From an uncultured Clostridia bacterium (GTDB taxonomy: Bacteria; Bacillota; Clostridia; TANB77; CAG-508), in the NCBI GenBank assembly GCA_934122035.1, contig CAKOVP010000009.1:1-40667 (forward strand): a stretch of DNA of 40,667 nt, read 5' to 3'. This document shows, piece by piece, positions 1-7,092 of this stretch; the first letter of the stretch is position 1; every line of letters begins with the position of its first letter. A program made the translations under genes and the position numbers. The notes below the pieces were generated by a model. That model saw only the letters and a list, made by a program, of their open reading frames with translations. It did not search any database and had not been told where the DNA came from.

Positions 1-29
1 AAAATGATTGCAATAATGATTGTAAGCAT
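1..29 (-). CDS. Partial gene cut by left edge (N-terminus only)
   Basis: An ATG at 29-27 on the minus strand follows an AAAGGAG Shine-Dalgarno at about 36-42 with 6-7 nt spacing. It opens a reading frame M-L-T-I-I-I-A-I-I that runs off the window. The nine visible residues are hydrophobic, so a signal peptide or membrane segment is likely. A promoter lies about 75 nt upstream and a small perfect hairpin lies in the leader. Function cannot be assigned. Confidence 0.55.
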
Positions 30-51
30 AACTTTCTCCTTTGTATATTGC

Positions 52-74
52 GTTTCTAAGCTGGCATTAGAAAC
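52..74 (-). promoter_or_regulatory. Leader hairpin before the left-edge gene
   Basis: A perfect 8-bp inverted repeat (GTTTCTAA / TTAGAAAC) with a 7-nt loop lies between the promoter at 103-131 and the Shine-Dalgarno at 36-42. There is no T-run, so it is not a standard terminator. It could be an mRNA stability or protein-binding element. The motif TTTCTAATG occurs again just upstream, at about 92-100. Confidence 0.35.
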
Positions 75-102
75 TGAAGTTCTAAGGGTTTAAACATTAG
101 AA

Positions 103-131
103 ATTATATCATAAACAAACGTTTTCATCAA
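103..131 (-). promoter_or_regulatory. Sigma-A promoter of left-edge gene
   Basis: On the minus strand, TTGATG (-35, 131-126) and TATAAT (-10, 108-103) are separated by 17 nt. The -10 is perfect and the spacing ideal. It points toward the gene starting at 29. Confidence 0.55.
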
Positions 132-170
132 GTAAAAGTTAAGTGCTTTTTTATGGAGGTTACAGCATAT

Positions 171-220
171 AAAGAAAAAGCCTATTTAACAAAATATTTT
201 TGCATATTTTGTCAATAGGC
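171..220 (-). terminator. Rho-independent terminator of the HExxH gene
   Basis: A long hairpin (arms beginning GCCTATT and ending AATAGGC, about 17 bp with one bulge and one mismatch) lies 38 nt beyond the stop codon at 258. On the minus strand it is followed by CTTTTTCTTT. Confidence 0.6.
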
Positions 221-257
221 CAAAAGATTATCTATTAAGATAACTCTTTTCTTGTTT

Positions 258-1169
258 TTAATGAGAAAGCAGCTTGCTGAAATACTCATTTTTGATTATT
301 AATCCATTAAAACAAGTATCCAACATCTCTTGCCTCGCCGTAAAATTCAGCTCTTGATTTGCTTTGTTTACAGTTGCATGAACTATAATATCTTGAGCCA
401 TACATACTATTTCACTACAACTAAAATCAATTTTGTCTTGGTACAGTTCATAGTAATTTAGAACAGTTAGCATATCAGCAAAATTTGTACCAAATCCGTT
501 TGAAATATCACTTAATTTATTGTTTAGTTCTCCATTACAATAAGCTTTTAATGTATCTGTTTTTCCAAAGATATTCCAAACCAACATGTATAGACAAAAC
601 GAATTAGAATAAGTAAAATCGTAATCTATACCATTCTGAGCACAAATAGTGAATGCAAGATCTTCTGCAACGACTTCGTTAAAACCTCTGCCTTTAAAAA
701 AGTTCTCATCAGAAACTGTTAGTGCATGAGCAAGCTCATGGATAATTATGGCTTTTTGCTCATCTAAAGACTTAAGATTGAAATCTCTCGTATTTACAAC
801 TATAAAGTTACCACCTTTAATATACGTAGCATAGACTGTCGTTCCAACGATTTCAGATGTTTTATCCGAAAAGAAAATCCGAATGTCGTTAAAATTATTC
901 CAAAAAAGGAAAGAATAATCAGTTTTTAGGGTTGAATTTTGATAATAATCTTTACAAGTGCTTAAGAGTAAATTCAATTTCTCGCTTTCTTCTAATGAAT
1001 TTTGAAAATTATACACAGGTTCAACTTGGTTTATAGAATAATTCCATTGCTGAGCATATGCATAGCTTTCTCTAGTTTTCCGAATATTATGAAGTCTAAT
1101 TAATGATACAGCTGAAATTATCAAAATGATAATTTCAATTACAAGAAATAAGTTACTTGCTTTTTTCAT
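258..1169 (-). CDS. Membrane-anchored putative zinc metallopeptidase (HExxH), unknown family
   Basis: A 303-residue protein. The start is the ATG at 1169, because AGGAGG lies 6 nt upstream; an in-frame upstream extension lacks a ribosome site. Residues 5-26 form one hydrophobic segment followed by basic residues, consistent with a signal anchor and an outside location. The motif H-E-L-A-H (residues about 144-148) is the zinc-binding signature of zincin peptidases. E165 or E169, in N-E-V-V-A-E-D, could be the third ligand as in gluzincins. The rest matches no family I recognise. The gene stands alone with its own terminator and lies near RNase P RNA. Substrate unknown. The HExxH match is clear; peptidase activity is inferred. 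Confidence 0.6.
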   Translation of the reverse strand: MKKASNLFLVIEIIILIISAVSLIRLHNIRKTRESYAYAQQWNYSINQVEPVYNFQNSLEESEKLNLLLSTCKDYYQNSTLKTDYSFLFWNNFNDIRIFFSDKTSEIVGTTVYATYIKGGNFIVVNTRDFNLKSLDEQKAIIIHELAHALTVSDENFFKGRGFNEVVAEDLAFTICAQNGIDYDFTYSNSFCLYMLVWNIFGKTDTLKAYCNGELNNKLSDISNGFGTNFADMLTVLNYYELYQDKIDFSCSEIVCMAQDIIVHATVNKANQELNFTARQEMLDTCFNGLIIKNEYFSKLLSH

Positions 1170-1241
1170 AAAAGCCTCCTCATAAAACAAGTACAAATAT
1201 CTAACTATATAAAATTATACCATATTTTGCCACAATAATCA

Positions 1242-1409
1242 ACATAAGCTATATTAACATATTTTGGCATTAAATTTTTGCTTATAAATAGCATTTGCTC
1301 GGTAACTAGAATTTACTTTTTCCAAATAGAAATTACTTTTTCAATTGACCAATATTATTTTTAGGGTGAACTAATCAAAAACTATTGACACATAAGCTAT
1401 ATTAACATA
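1242..1409. repeat. Two 20-bp direct repeats in a gene-free stretch
   Basis: The stretch 1170-1471 holds no gene. It carries two identical 20-nt copies, at 1242-1261 and 1390-1409, of a sequence starting ACATAAGCTA. Between them GAAATTACTTTTTC-like motifs also occur twice (about 1310-1345). Function unknown; it may be a relic of a small insertion. Confidence 0.45.
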
Positions 1410-1471
1410 ATTTCATAGTTTGCGTTAAATAAAAGTAAGTAATTTACGTTCTTGGCAATCTTACATTACGC

Positions 1472-1506
1472 ATAAAAAAAATACAGTATGTTCATTCACA
1501 CATACC
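1472..1506 (-). terminator. Terminator of RNase P RNA
   Basis: A 6-bp hairpin (GTATGT / ACATAC, 8-nt loop) is followed on the minus strand by a TTTTTTT run. It lies directly past the 3' end of the RNase P RNA. Confidence 0.6.
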
Positions 1507-1520
1507 ATATAATTATTTAT

Positions 1521-1903
1521 TAAAAGTAAATCTGTAAGCCGGGTTCTGTCTAGAACGGCCATTTATCTAGTACATATATTACTATATGCCTCAAGCCACC
1601 AAATTAAGAAGATGACGAGCAGTCTTAGCCTTCTTGTCTCGGTGTTGCTCCAGATGGGGTTTGCACTGATCCTTTATGTCTCCATAAAGGCGGTGAGCTC
1701 TTACCTCGCCTTTTCATCCTTACCACATAAGATTTCTCTCAAAGCCAAGCTTTGAAGGAGTCCTATGTGGCGGTTATTTTCTGTTGCACTTTCCTTAAGG
1801 TTTCCCTCACTGGACGTTATCCAGCATCATTGCTCTGTGGAGCCCGGACTTTCCTCGTATGCAGCCTTTCGACTTTGCAGTACGCGACCGTTTAATTTAC
1901 TCT
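1521..1903 (-). ncRNA. rnpB: RNase P RNA
   Basis: Catalytic RNA of ribonuclease P, which removes 5' leaders from pre-tRNAs. Conserved core sequences are readable on the minus strand: GAGGAAAGTCCGGGCTC near the 5' end (about 1840-1857) and ACAGAACCCGGCTTA near the 3' end (about 1535-1549). The ends were set by the P1 helix: AGTAAAT near 1895-1901 pairs with ATTTACT near 1525-1531. The 5' end fits the predicted start from the promoter at 1910-1938. Length is about 380 nt, as expected. Type A architecture seems likely but was not folded in full. Confidence 0.95.
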
Positions 1904-1909
1904 TTTTCT

Positions 1910-1938
1910 ATTTTACATTAATTATGGCTAAAAGTCAA
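1910..1938 (-). promoter_or_regulatory. rnpB promoter
   Basis: TTGACT (-35) and TAAAAT (-10) on the minus strand with 17-nt spacing. The predicted start is about 1903, matching the 5' end of the P1 helix of RNase P RNA. Confidence 0.7.
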
Positions 1939-1957
1939 TTGTTTGTGTTTTCTAATA

Positions 1958-2875
1958 TTAATATATTTTATCAATTTCATCTATTAAATTTATATATTTT
2001 ATAAAAAATGTATCTTTGTTTTTTTCATTTGTTGATCTGATTAATTCTTTTATTAGTACATAACATTTATTGTATGTCGATTGTTTTATTTCGTTTATTT
2101 CTCCTTGATTATTTAATAAATTGTTTAATTCTGCTTCTGCGTCTGATAGAATTTGTCCTGCTTTCTCCCAATTTTCTAAATTAACAAGTGAATATGAAGT
2201 TATAATCAAAGATTTTATGCTAGCAGTATGTGTTTTATATGAATCCAGCTCTAATTCTTCCATATATTTAGGAATTAATGCATACATATTTGCAAGACAT
2301 ACTGAGGCATTTTCTTTATCAGTTTTATTTGTATATTCTACTAATTTGTCTAAATTTTCATTAAACATCAAAATATTTTCGTTGGTTACATCAGCCATAT
2401 TTAAGTCTATTGTTGTTCCAGTCCAATTTTCATATATTTTTTCTGTCTTTTCTTTTACTTTTTCCCAGTCAATTTCCTGATCTTTTTTAGAAGATATAGA
2501 ATTATTTGAGAGTGTGTATCTTTCTATTTCTTTGCCGTCCTCTTCCCCATTTGCTTCTTTAGTTCCTTGCCCCGAAGACTCTGATGATTTACTACTAGTT
2601 TGCGAACCAGAGCTGGCATTTTCAGATGAGTTTTGGCTTTGCTCTATCGGCATTTTTTCTATTTTTATTTCCTTTATATTATTTAAATTGTTCAATTCAT
2701 TAATTGCATATAAAATAGTTGAATTTAAATATTCTAGTTCATTTTCTGTTTTTAAAGATTTTATAGCAGTTCTTTTATTGTTATTATTATATATTACTAT
2801 TGTTATTGCAACTATTAATATTACTACAATTGCTATTATAATGTATTTTATCCAATTTTTATTCATATTTAACAA
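1958..2875 (-). CDS. Single-pass membrane protein with Ser-rich linker, unknown
   Basis: A 305-residue protein. The reading starts at TTG (2875), 4-5 nt after AAGGA; an ATG at 2866 is an alternative start with poor spacing. Residues about 8-30 form one transmembrane segment followed by Asn-rich sequence, so most of the protein lies outside. A low-complexity linker rich in Ser, Gly, Gln and Glu (about 80-120) leads to an all-helical C-terminal domain (about 130-305) that resembles helical-hairpin repeat proteins. No catalytic motif is visible. It is followed by rnpB. It is probably an extracytoplasmic binding or scaffold protein, but the family is not recognised. Confidence 0.7.
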   Translation of the reverse strand: MLNMNKNWIKYIIIAIVVILIVAITIVIYNNNNKRTAIKSLKTENELEYLNSTILYAINELNNLNNIKEIKIEKMPIEQSQNSSENASSGSQTSSKSSESSGQGTKEANGEEDGKEIERYTLSNNSISSKKDQEIDWEKVKEKTEKIYENWTGTTIDLNMADVTNENILMFNENLDKLVEYTNKTDKENASVCLANMYALIPKYMEELELDSYKTHTASIKSLIITSYSLVNLENWEKAGQILSDAEAELNNLLNNQGEINEIKQSTYNKCYVLIKELIRSTNEKNKDTFFIKYINLIDEIDKIY

Positions 2876-3099
2876 TTATTCCTTGTATACTAAATTTAGG
2901 TTTTTTAGGCTACCCATAAACCTTTTCGCATATAATATAATTGCGATAATCAATAACAGAGTTGTAGCATAAATTTTTTATTTGATATTTTCAAAATTAT
3001 AATTATTTTTCAATGTCTTTTATTATTTTGCCATAATTATTACATTTTATTCTATGTATATAAATTATTATTTTTCAAATAATAAAAATGAAGATTAAA

Positions 3100-3142
3100 A
3101 TATTTATCTATAATTATTTTATTAAAAATTATAGATAAATAT
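3100..3142. repeat. Perfect 16-bp inverted repeat before a small gene
   Basis: Left arm 3100-3115 and right arm 3127-3142 are perfect reverse complements with an 11-nt loop. The element is wholly A+T apart from one C and one G per pair of arms. It lies 34 nt before the start of the plus-strand gene at 3177, so it could be an operator, a 5'-UTR hairpin or a terminator remnant. The rest of 2876-3176 shows nothing else I can support. Confidence 0.6.
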
Positions 3143-3176
3143 ATAGAATTCAAATTTAAAATTGAGGAATAAATAT

Positions 3177-3599
3177 ATGTATCCAACTGTTAAACTTTTT
3201 AGTAATACCAAAAATGATATTTTTAATTTTTTAAGAAGTTTTTATTCTAGCTTTTCTAGCGTCAAAGCTTCTAAGTCTCAGAATATAAATTCAGATTATA
3301 ATTTTACATTTAATGCTTCAAATGATGATGAAATATCTGGTTATGAACAAGAATATTCAAAGCAAAATCACAAAAAAGGTGATTTAAATTCAGATTCTAT
3401 TGAACCTGAAATCCTTGAGTGGAAAAAAGAATATCAAAATCCTATAGAAATTGCTGATATTCTAGGTACTTTTATAGAAAATGATGATAAATTTGACATT
3501 GTTATGTGGATTAGTTTGGATAAAGGTGCTTATATAAAAATAACACCTAACAATGCAGATAGCATTATTAGGTATTTATATGAACGTTATCCATACTAA
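3177..3599 (+). CDS. Small acidic protein, unknown
   Basis: A 140-residue protein. The ATG at 3177 is chosen because GAGG lies 9 nt upstream; the in-frame TTG at 3162 overlaps that ribosome site and is unlikely. No signal peptide or membrane segment. The N-terminal half is Ser/Asn/Asp-rich and probably disordered. The C-terminal half (about 80-140) looks folded, ending in an I-I-R-Y-L-Y-E-R-Y-P-Y tail. It is one of the few plus-strand genes and converges with gpsA, with only 30 nt between their ends. Function unknown. Confidence 0.6.
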   Translation: MYPTVKLFSNTKNDIFNFLRSFYSSFSSVKASKSQNINSDYNFTFNASNDDEISGYEQEYSKQNHKKGDLNSDSIEPEILEWKKEYQNPIEIADILGTFIENDDKFDIVMWISLDKGAYIKITPNNADSIIRYLYERYPY

Positions 3600-3629
3600 C
3601 GTAAAATGTATAATTAAGAATAGCCCAAA

Positions 3630-4613
3630 CTATTCACTTTTCCTTTTTCTTGTCATTAACATTGTTACTGCTTCTTTTGGGTCTAGGTTATTATATAAAA
3701 CATCATAAACAGAATTTACAATTGGCATTTCTATATTATATTTTTGTGCAAGTTTGTAAGCCACGTCAATATTATCTATGCTTTCAATAACCATTCCAAT
3801 TTCTTGTCTTGCTTGTTCTACAGTATAGCCTTTTCCAATTAGTCTTCCAGCTCTTCTGTTTCGAGAGTGTTCGCTCATACACGTTACTATTAGGTCACCT
3901 AATCCAGATAATCCATAGAATGTATCATGTTTTCCACCCATAGCTTCTCCTAGCCTTGTAATTTCTACAAGTCCTCTTGTAATTAATGCTGCAAAACTAT
4001 TATCCCCTAAGTTTATTTCTGTTGCAATTCCTGCACAAAATGCAATAATATTCTTTAAGGCACCACCTAGCTCAACTCCTATTACATCATCTGAAGCATA
4101 TACTCTCATTTTTTCATTCATAAAGGTATCTTGCACCAATTCTTGCACTTCTTTATTTTTAGAAGCTATTACAATAGCTGTTGGTACACCTAAAGAAACT
4201 TCTTCTGCATGACTTGGTCCAGAGAATATTCCATATTTTGAATTTGGAAGTTCTTGTTCTATAATATCACTTAAGGTACATAATGTTGTTTCTTCAAAAC
4301 CTTTTGCACACATTATTATTGGTTGATTTGTAACATAAGCCTCATATTTTTTAATGGTTGTTCTTACAAATTTTGATGGTGTAACATGAAGAATAATATC
4401 ACTTCTTTCAACCACTTGTTTTATATCTGTGTAACATCTTACATTGTCTGGAATAACAGCTTCGGGTAAGAATTGACATTTTCTTTCATTATTGATTGCA
4501 TCTGTTTCTTCTTGCGTAAAAGACCATATTTTTACATTATGACCTATGTTTGCTAAATGTATTGCAAGTGCAACTCCCCAAGTTCCACTTCCTATTATTG
4601 CTATATTTTTCAT
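3630..4613 (-). CDS. gpsA: NAD(P)H-dependent glycerol-3-phosphate dehydrogenase
   Basis: Reduces dihydroxyacetone phosphate to sn-glycerol-3-phosphate, the backbone for phospholipid synthesis, in the cytoplasm. At 327 residues it is full length for the family. The N-terminal Rossmann motif G-S-G-T-W-G (8-13) binds the dinucleotide. The G-G-A-L-K-N segment near residue 187 carries the catalytic lysine, and G-L-S-G-L-G-D-L-I-V-T-C follows in the C-terminal helical domain. AAAGGA precedes the ATG at 4613. It lies downstream of plsY, whose enzyme uses its product, and der, an order common in Firmicutes. Confidence 0.96.
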   Translation of the reverse strand: MKNIAIIGSGTWGVALAIHLANIGHNVKIWSFTQEETDAINNERKCQFLPEAVIPDNVRCYTDIKQVVERSDIILHVTPSKFVRTTIKKYEAYVTNQPIIMCAKGFEETTLCTLSDIIEQELPNSKYGIFSGPSHAEEVSLGVPTAIVIASKNKEVQELVQDTFMNEKMRVYASDDVIGVELGGALKNIIAFCAGIATEINLGDNSFAALITRGLVEITRLGEAMGGKHDTFYGLSGLGDLIVTCMSEHSRNRRAGRLIGKGYTVEQARQEIGMVIESIDNIDVAYKLAQKYNIEMPIVNSVYDVLYNNLDPKEAVTMLMTRKRKSE

Positions 4614-4730
4614 TTTTTATATTCCTTTCTTAGCACAATAAAGCCGCATAGTTTTTTAAAAACCTAATTGAGAGTTTAATTAACTACATTTTTACTGTAC
4701 TCTATCATAAGTTTATTTTAAATTTTTAAA

Positions 4731-4817
4731 TAATTACATCAGAATAAGAACAAAGCTTAAAATTTTTAGTCTTTATTCTACTTATTACAGTTTTTTTGTA
4801 AAATACTGATGTAATTA
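4731..4817. repeat. Nested inverted repeats between plsY and gpsA
   Basis: Outer arms TAATTACATCAG (4731-4742) and CTGATGTAATTA (4806-4817) are perfect 12-bp complements. Inside them AATAAG (4743-4748) pairs with CTTATT (about 4781-4786). The 87-bp unit fills most of the plsY-gpsA gap and could be a small MITE-like insertion or an mRNA processing hairpin. Confidence 0.45.
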
Positions 4818-4825
4818 TTTTCTAG

Positions 4826-5455
4826 TTATTTTGTTGATTTAAAGCTTAATTTATTTTCTTTACCTTCTAATAATCTTTTTACATTCTCTCTATGATTGAA
4901 TATAACAAGTACTGCTAGTATAATTCCAAATATTATGTAATTTCCTGGTACTAAATAATTTGTTCTAATAAATACTGTTAACACTGGAAATAATACTGCT
5001 GCAGCAACAGAACCGAGAGAAACAAATCTTGTAAGTGCCATTAAAACTAATGCAAATACTAAACAAATTAGACCAATTTGCCAATTAACCATTAATAGTA
5101 CGCCCAAAGATGTTGCTACTCCCTTTCCTCCTTTAAATTTAAAGAATACCGGGAATGTATGTCCTATTACAACAAAAATTCCTGCAAGTTGTACTAGCAA
5201 ACTTTTATCTATGTCTTTTACTATGTTTCCAGCAATATAAGCAATTAATATTGCTAAGACTCCTTTTAAGCAGTCACAAATTAGTGTTAGTACAGCTGCC
5301 TTTTTTCCAACAGTTCTAAGCACATTTGTACTTCCCGCATTTCCACTACCTTTTTCTCTAACATCGAATCCTGCCATTTTTTTACTAATAATAACAGAAA
5401 AACTTATGCTTCCTAATAAATATGCAATAATTGCAACTATAATATATGTTGCCAT
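4826..5455 (-). CDS. plsY: Acyl-phosphate:glycerol-3-phosphate acyltransferase
   Basis: Integral membrane enzyme that moves an acyl chain from acyl-phosphate to glycerol-3-phosphate, making lysophosphatidate, the first step of phospholipid assembly. The ATG at 5455 is preferred (209 residues) because AGGAG is well spaced there; the in-frame GTG at 5464 abuts that site. Signature motifs are G-S-G-N-A-G-S-T-N near residue 40 and G-H-x-F-P-V-F with F-K-G-G-K-G-V-A-T near residue 100-115. Several transmembrane segments are visible. It lies 27 nt after der and before gpsA, which supplies its substrate. Confidence 0.95.
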   Translation of the reverse strand: MATYIIVAIIAYLLGSISFSVIISKKMAGFDVREKGSGNAGSTNVLRTVGKKAAVLTLICDCLKGVLAILIAYIAGNIVKDIDKSLLVQLAGIFVVIGHTFPVFFKFKGGKGVATSLGVLLMVNWQIGLICLVFALVLMALTRFVSLGSVAAAVLFPVLTVFIRTNYLVPGNYIIFGIILAVLVIFNHRENVKRLLEGKENKLSFKSTK

Positions 5456-5482
5456 AAAAATCACTCTCCTCTTTACTTATGT

Positions 5483-6826
5483 TTATTTAGTATTACTTGC
5501 TTCTCCCTTTTCATGTTTTTCTCTAGAGATAATCCTTACTGGAGTACCTCGCATTCCAAATTCTTTTCTTAGTTGATTTACAAGATATCTTTCATACGAA
5601 AAATGGAACAATTTTTTATCGTTAACAAATACCACAAATGTTGGTGGTTTTGTAGAAGCTTGAGTCATATAATAAAGTCTTAATCTTCTTCCTTTATCAG
5701 TTGGTGGTTGTACAACTGCAATTGATTCTGCTAATACCTGATTTAGTACTGCTGTAGATACACGTAGAGCATTTTGACTTGCTACATTATTTATTAAATT
5801 ATATAACTTATCTACTCTTTGTCCTGTTTTTGCAGAAATAAATATTATTGGGGCATATGATAAATATGGAAGTTTGCTATATACATCCTTTGTATATTTT
5901 TCTAATGTTCCATTTTCTTTTTCATATTCATCCCATTTATTAACTGCAATAATAACGCCTTTACCAGATTCGTGAGCTTCTCCAGCAATTTTTGTATCCT
6001 GATCTGTAACGCCTTGATTTGCATCTATCATTAAAATGCAAACATCGGCTCTTTCTATTGCAAGTAATGTTCTTGCAACACTGTATTTTTCTATTTTCTC
6101 ATCTACTTTAGATTTTCTTCTTAATCCTGCAGTATCTATAAAAACATATTTTCCATATTCATTTTCAAATTTAGAATCGATTGCATCTCTTGTTGTTCCT
6201 GCAATATTACTAACTATTAATCTATTCTCTCCCAAAATTTTGTTAATTAAAGAAGACTTTCCTACATTAGGTTTTCCTATAACAGCAACTTTTATCTCAT
6301 CGGATGCATCTTCATCATCTTGTTTTTCTGGGAGATTATCATATATTGCATCTAGGACGTCTCCAATGCCTATTGCATTAACAGAAGAAACTCTATATGG
6401 TTCTCCAAGTCCTAAATTATAAAATTCGTATAATTCTGGAATATCTTTTCCATAATTATCTGCTTTATTACAAACTAAAATAATTGGTTTCTTAGATTTT
6501 CTAAGCATTAGTGCAATTTCTTCGTCTGAATTTGTAATTCCTTGCTTTACATCAGTAACAAATATTATTACATCTGCCATAGATATTGCTATGTCTGCTT
6601 GCTGTTTCATTTGAAAAGATATATCGTCTTCTTCGTTAAATTCTATACCACCTGTATCTATTAGAGTAAAATTTCTTCCTCTCCAATTTGCTTCACCATA
6701 TACTCTATCTCTTGTAACGCCTGGTGTATCTTCTACTATTGAGATTCTTTTTCCAATTATATAATTAAAAAAAGTTGATTTTCCTACATTTGGACGTCCA
6801 ACTATTGCTACCATTGGTTTTGCCAT
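5483..6826 (-). CDS. der: Ribosome-assembly GTPase Der (EngA)
   Basis: Double-GTPase that helps mature the 50S ribosomal subunit. At 447 residues it is full length. The first G domain has G-R-P-N-V-G-K-S-T (10-18), D-T-G-G and N-K-A-D. The second has G-K-P-N-V-G-K-S-S (about 183-191), D-T-A-G and N-K-W-D. A KH-like domain follows, and the end is basic. AAAGGA precedes the ATG. It has its own promoter at 6893-6921 and probably leads the der-plsY-gpsA operon. Confidence 0.97.
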   Translation of the reverse strand: MAKPMVAIVGRPNVGKSTFFNYIIGKRISIVEDTPGVTRDRVYGEANWRGRNFTLIDTGGIEFNEEDDISFQMKQQADIAISMADVIIFVTDVKQGITNSDEEIALMLRKSKKPIILVCNKADNYGKDIPELYEFYNLGLGEPYRVSSVNAIGIGDVLDAIYDNLPEKQDDEDASDEIKVAVIGKPNVGKSSLINKILGENRLIVSNIAGTTRDAIDSKFENEYGKYVFIDTAGLRRKSKVDEKIEKYSVARTLLAIERADVCILMIDANQGVTDQDTKIAGEAHESGKGVIIAVNKWDEYEKENGTLEKYTKDVYSKLPYLSYAPIIFISAKTGQRVDKLYNLINNVASQNALRVSTAVLNQVLAESIAVVQPPTDKGRRLRLYYMTQASTKPPTFVVFVNDKKLFHFSYERYLVNQLRKEFGMRGTPVRIISREKHEKGEASNTK

Positions 6827-6841
6827 TTTTTATTCCTTTCT

Positions 6842-6871
6842 TAAGGTTGAAAACTGTATATTTACCAACCT
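6842..6871 (-). promoter_or_regulatory. 5'-UTR hairpin before der
   Basis: On the minus strand AAGGTTG pairs with CAACCTT (7 bp) immediately before the AAGAAAGG ribosome site of der. The downstream arm ends against the Shine-Dalgarno, so the fold could modulate translation. There is no T-run. It could also be a remnant of an insertion. Confidence 0.35.
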
Positions 6872-6892
6872 TTTTCTTTAAAATACTTTATT

Positions 6893-6921
6893 ATTTTACT
6901 ATAATTCCAAGTAAATAACAA
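6893..6921 (-). promoter_or_regulatory. Promoter of der-plsY-gpsA
   Basis: TTGTTA (-35) and TAAAAT (-10) with 17-nt spacing on the minus strand, about 65 nt before the der start. The rest of 6922-7092 is A+T-rich spacer in which I see no gene. Confidence 0.5.
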
Positions 6922-7092
6922 GCATTTTAACTAATATTTATTTAATTCTATTTTTGTAAAATTACATTTGCTTATAAATTAATAAATCTTCATTTTTTTG
7001 CATTGTTTTAAAAATTTATTACACAATTTTTTAAATTACTTATATAAAAATATAATTTAAATTTCATTTAGCCTAAAAAAATTATTGAATTC

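Noticed and set aside
1765..2004. Plus-strand ORF over RNase P RNA
   Set aside because: It lies antisense to a clear RNase P RNA and has no ribosome site.
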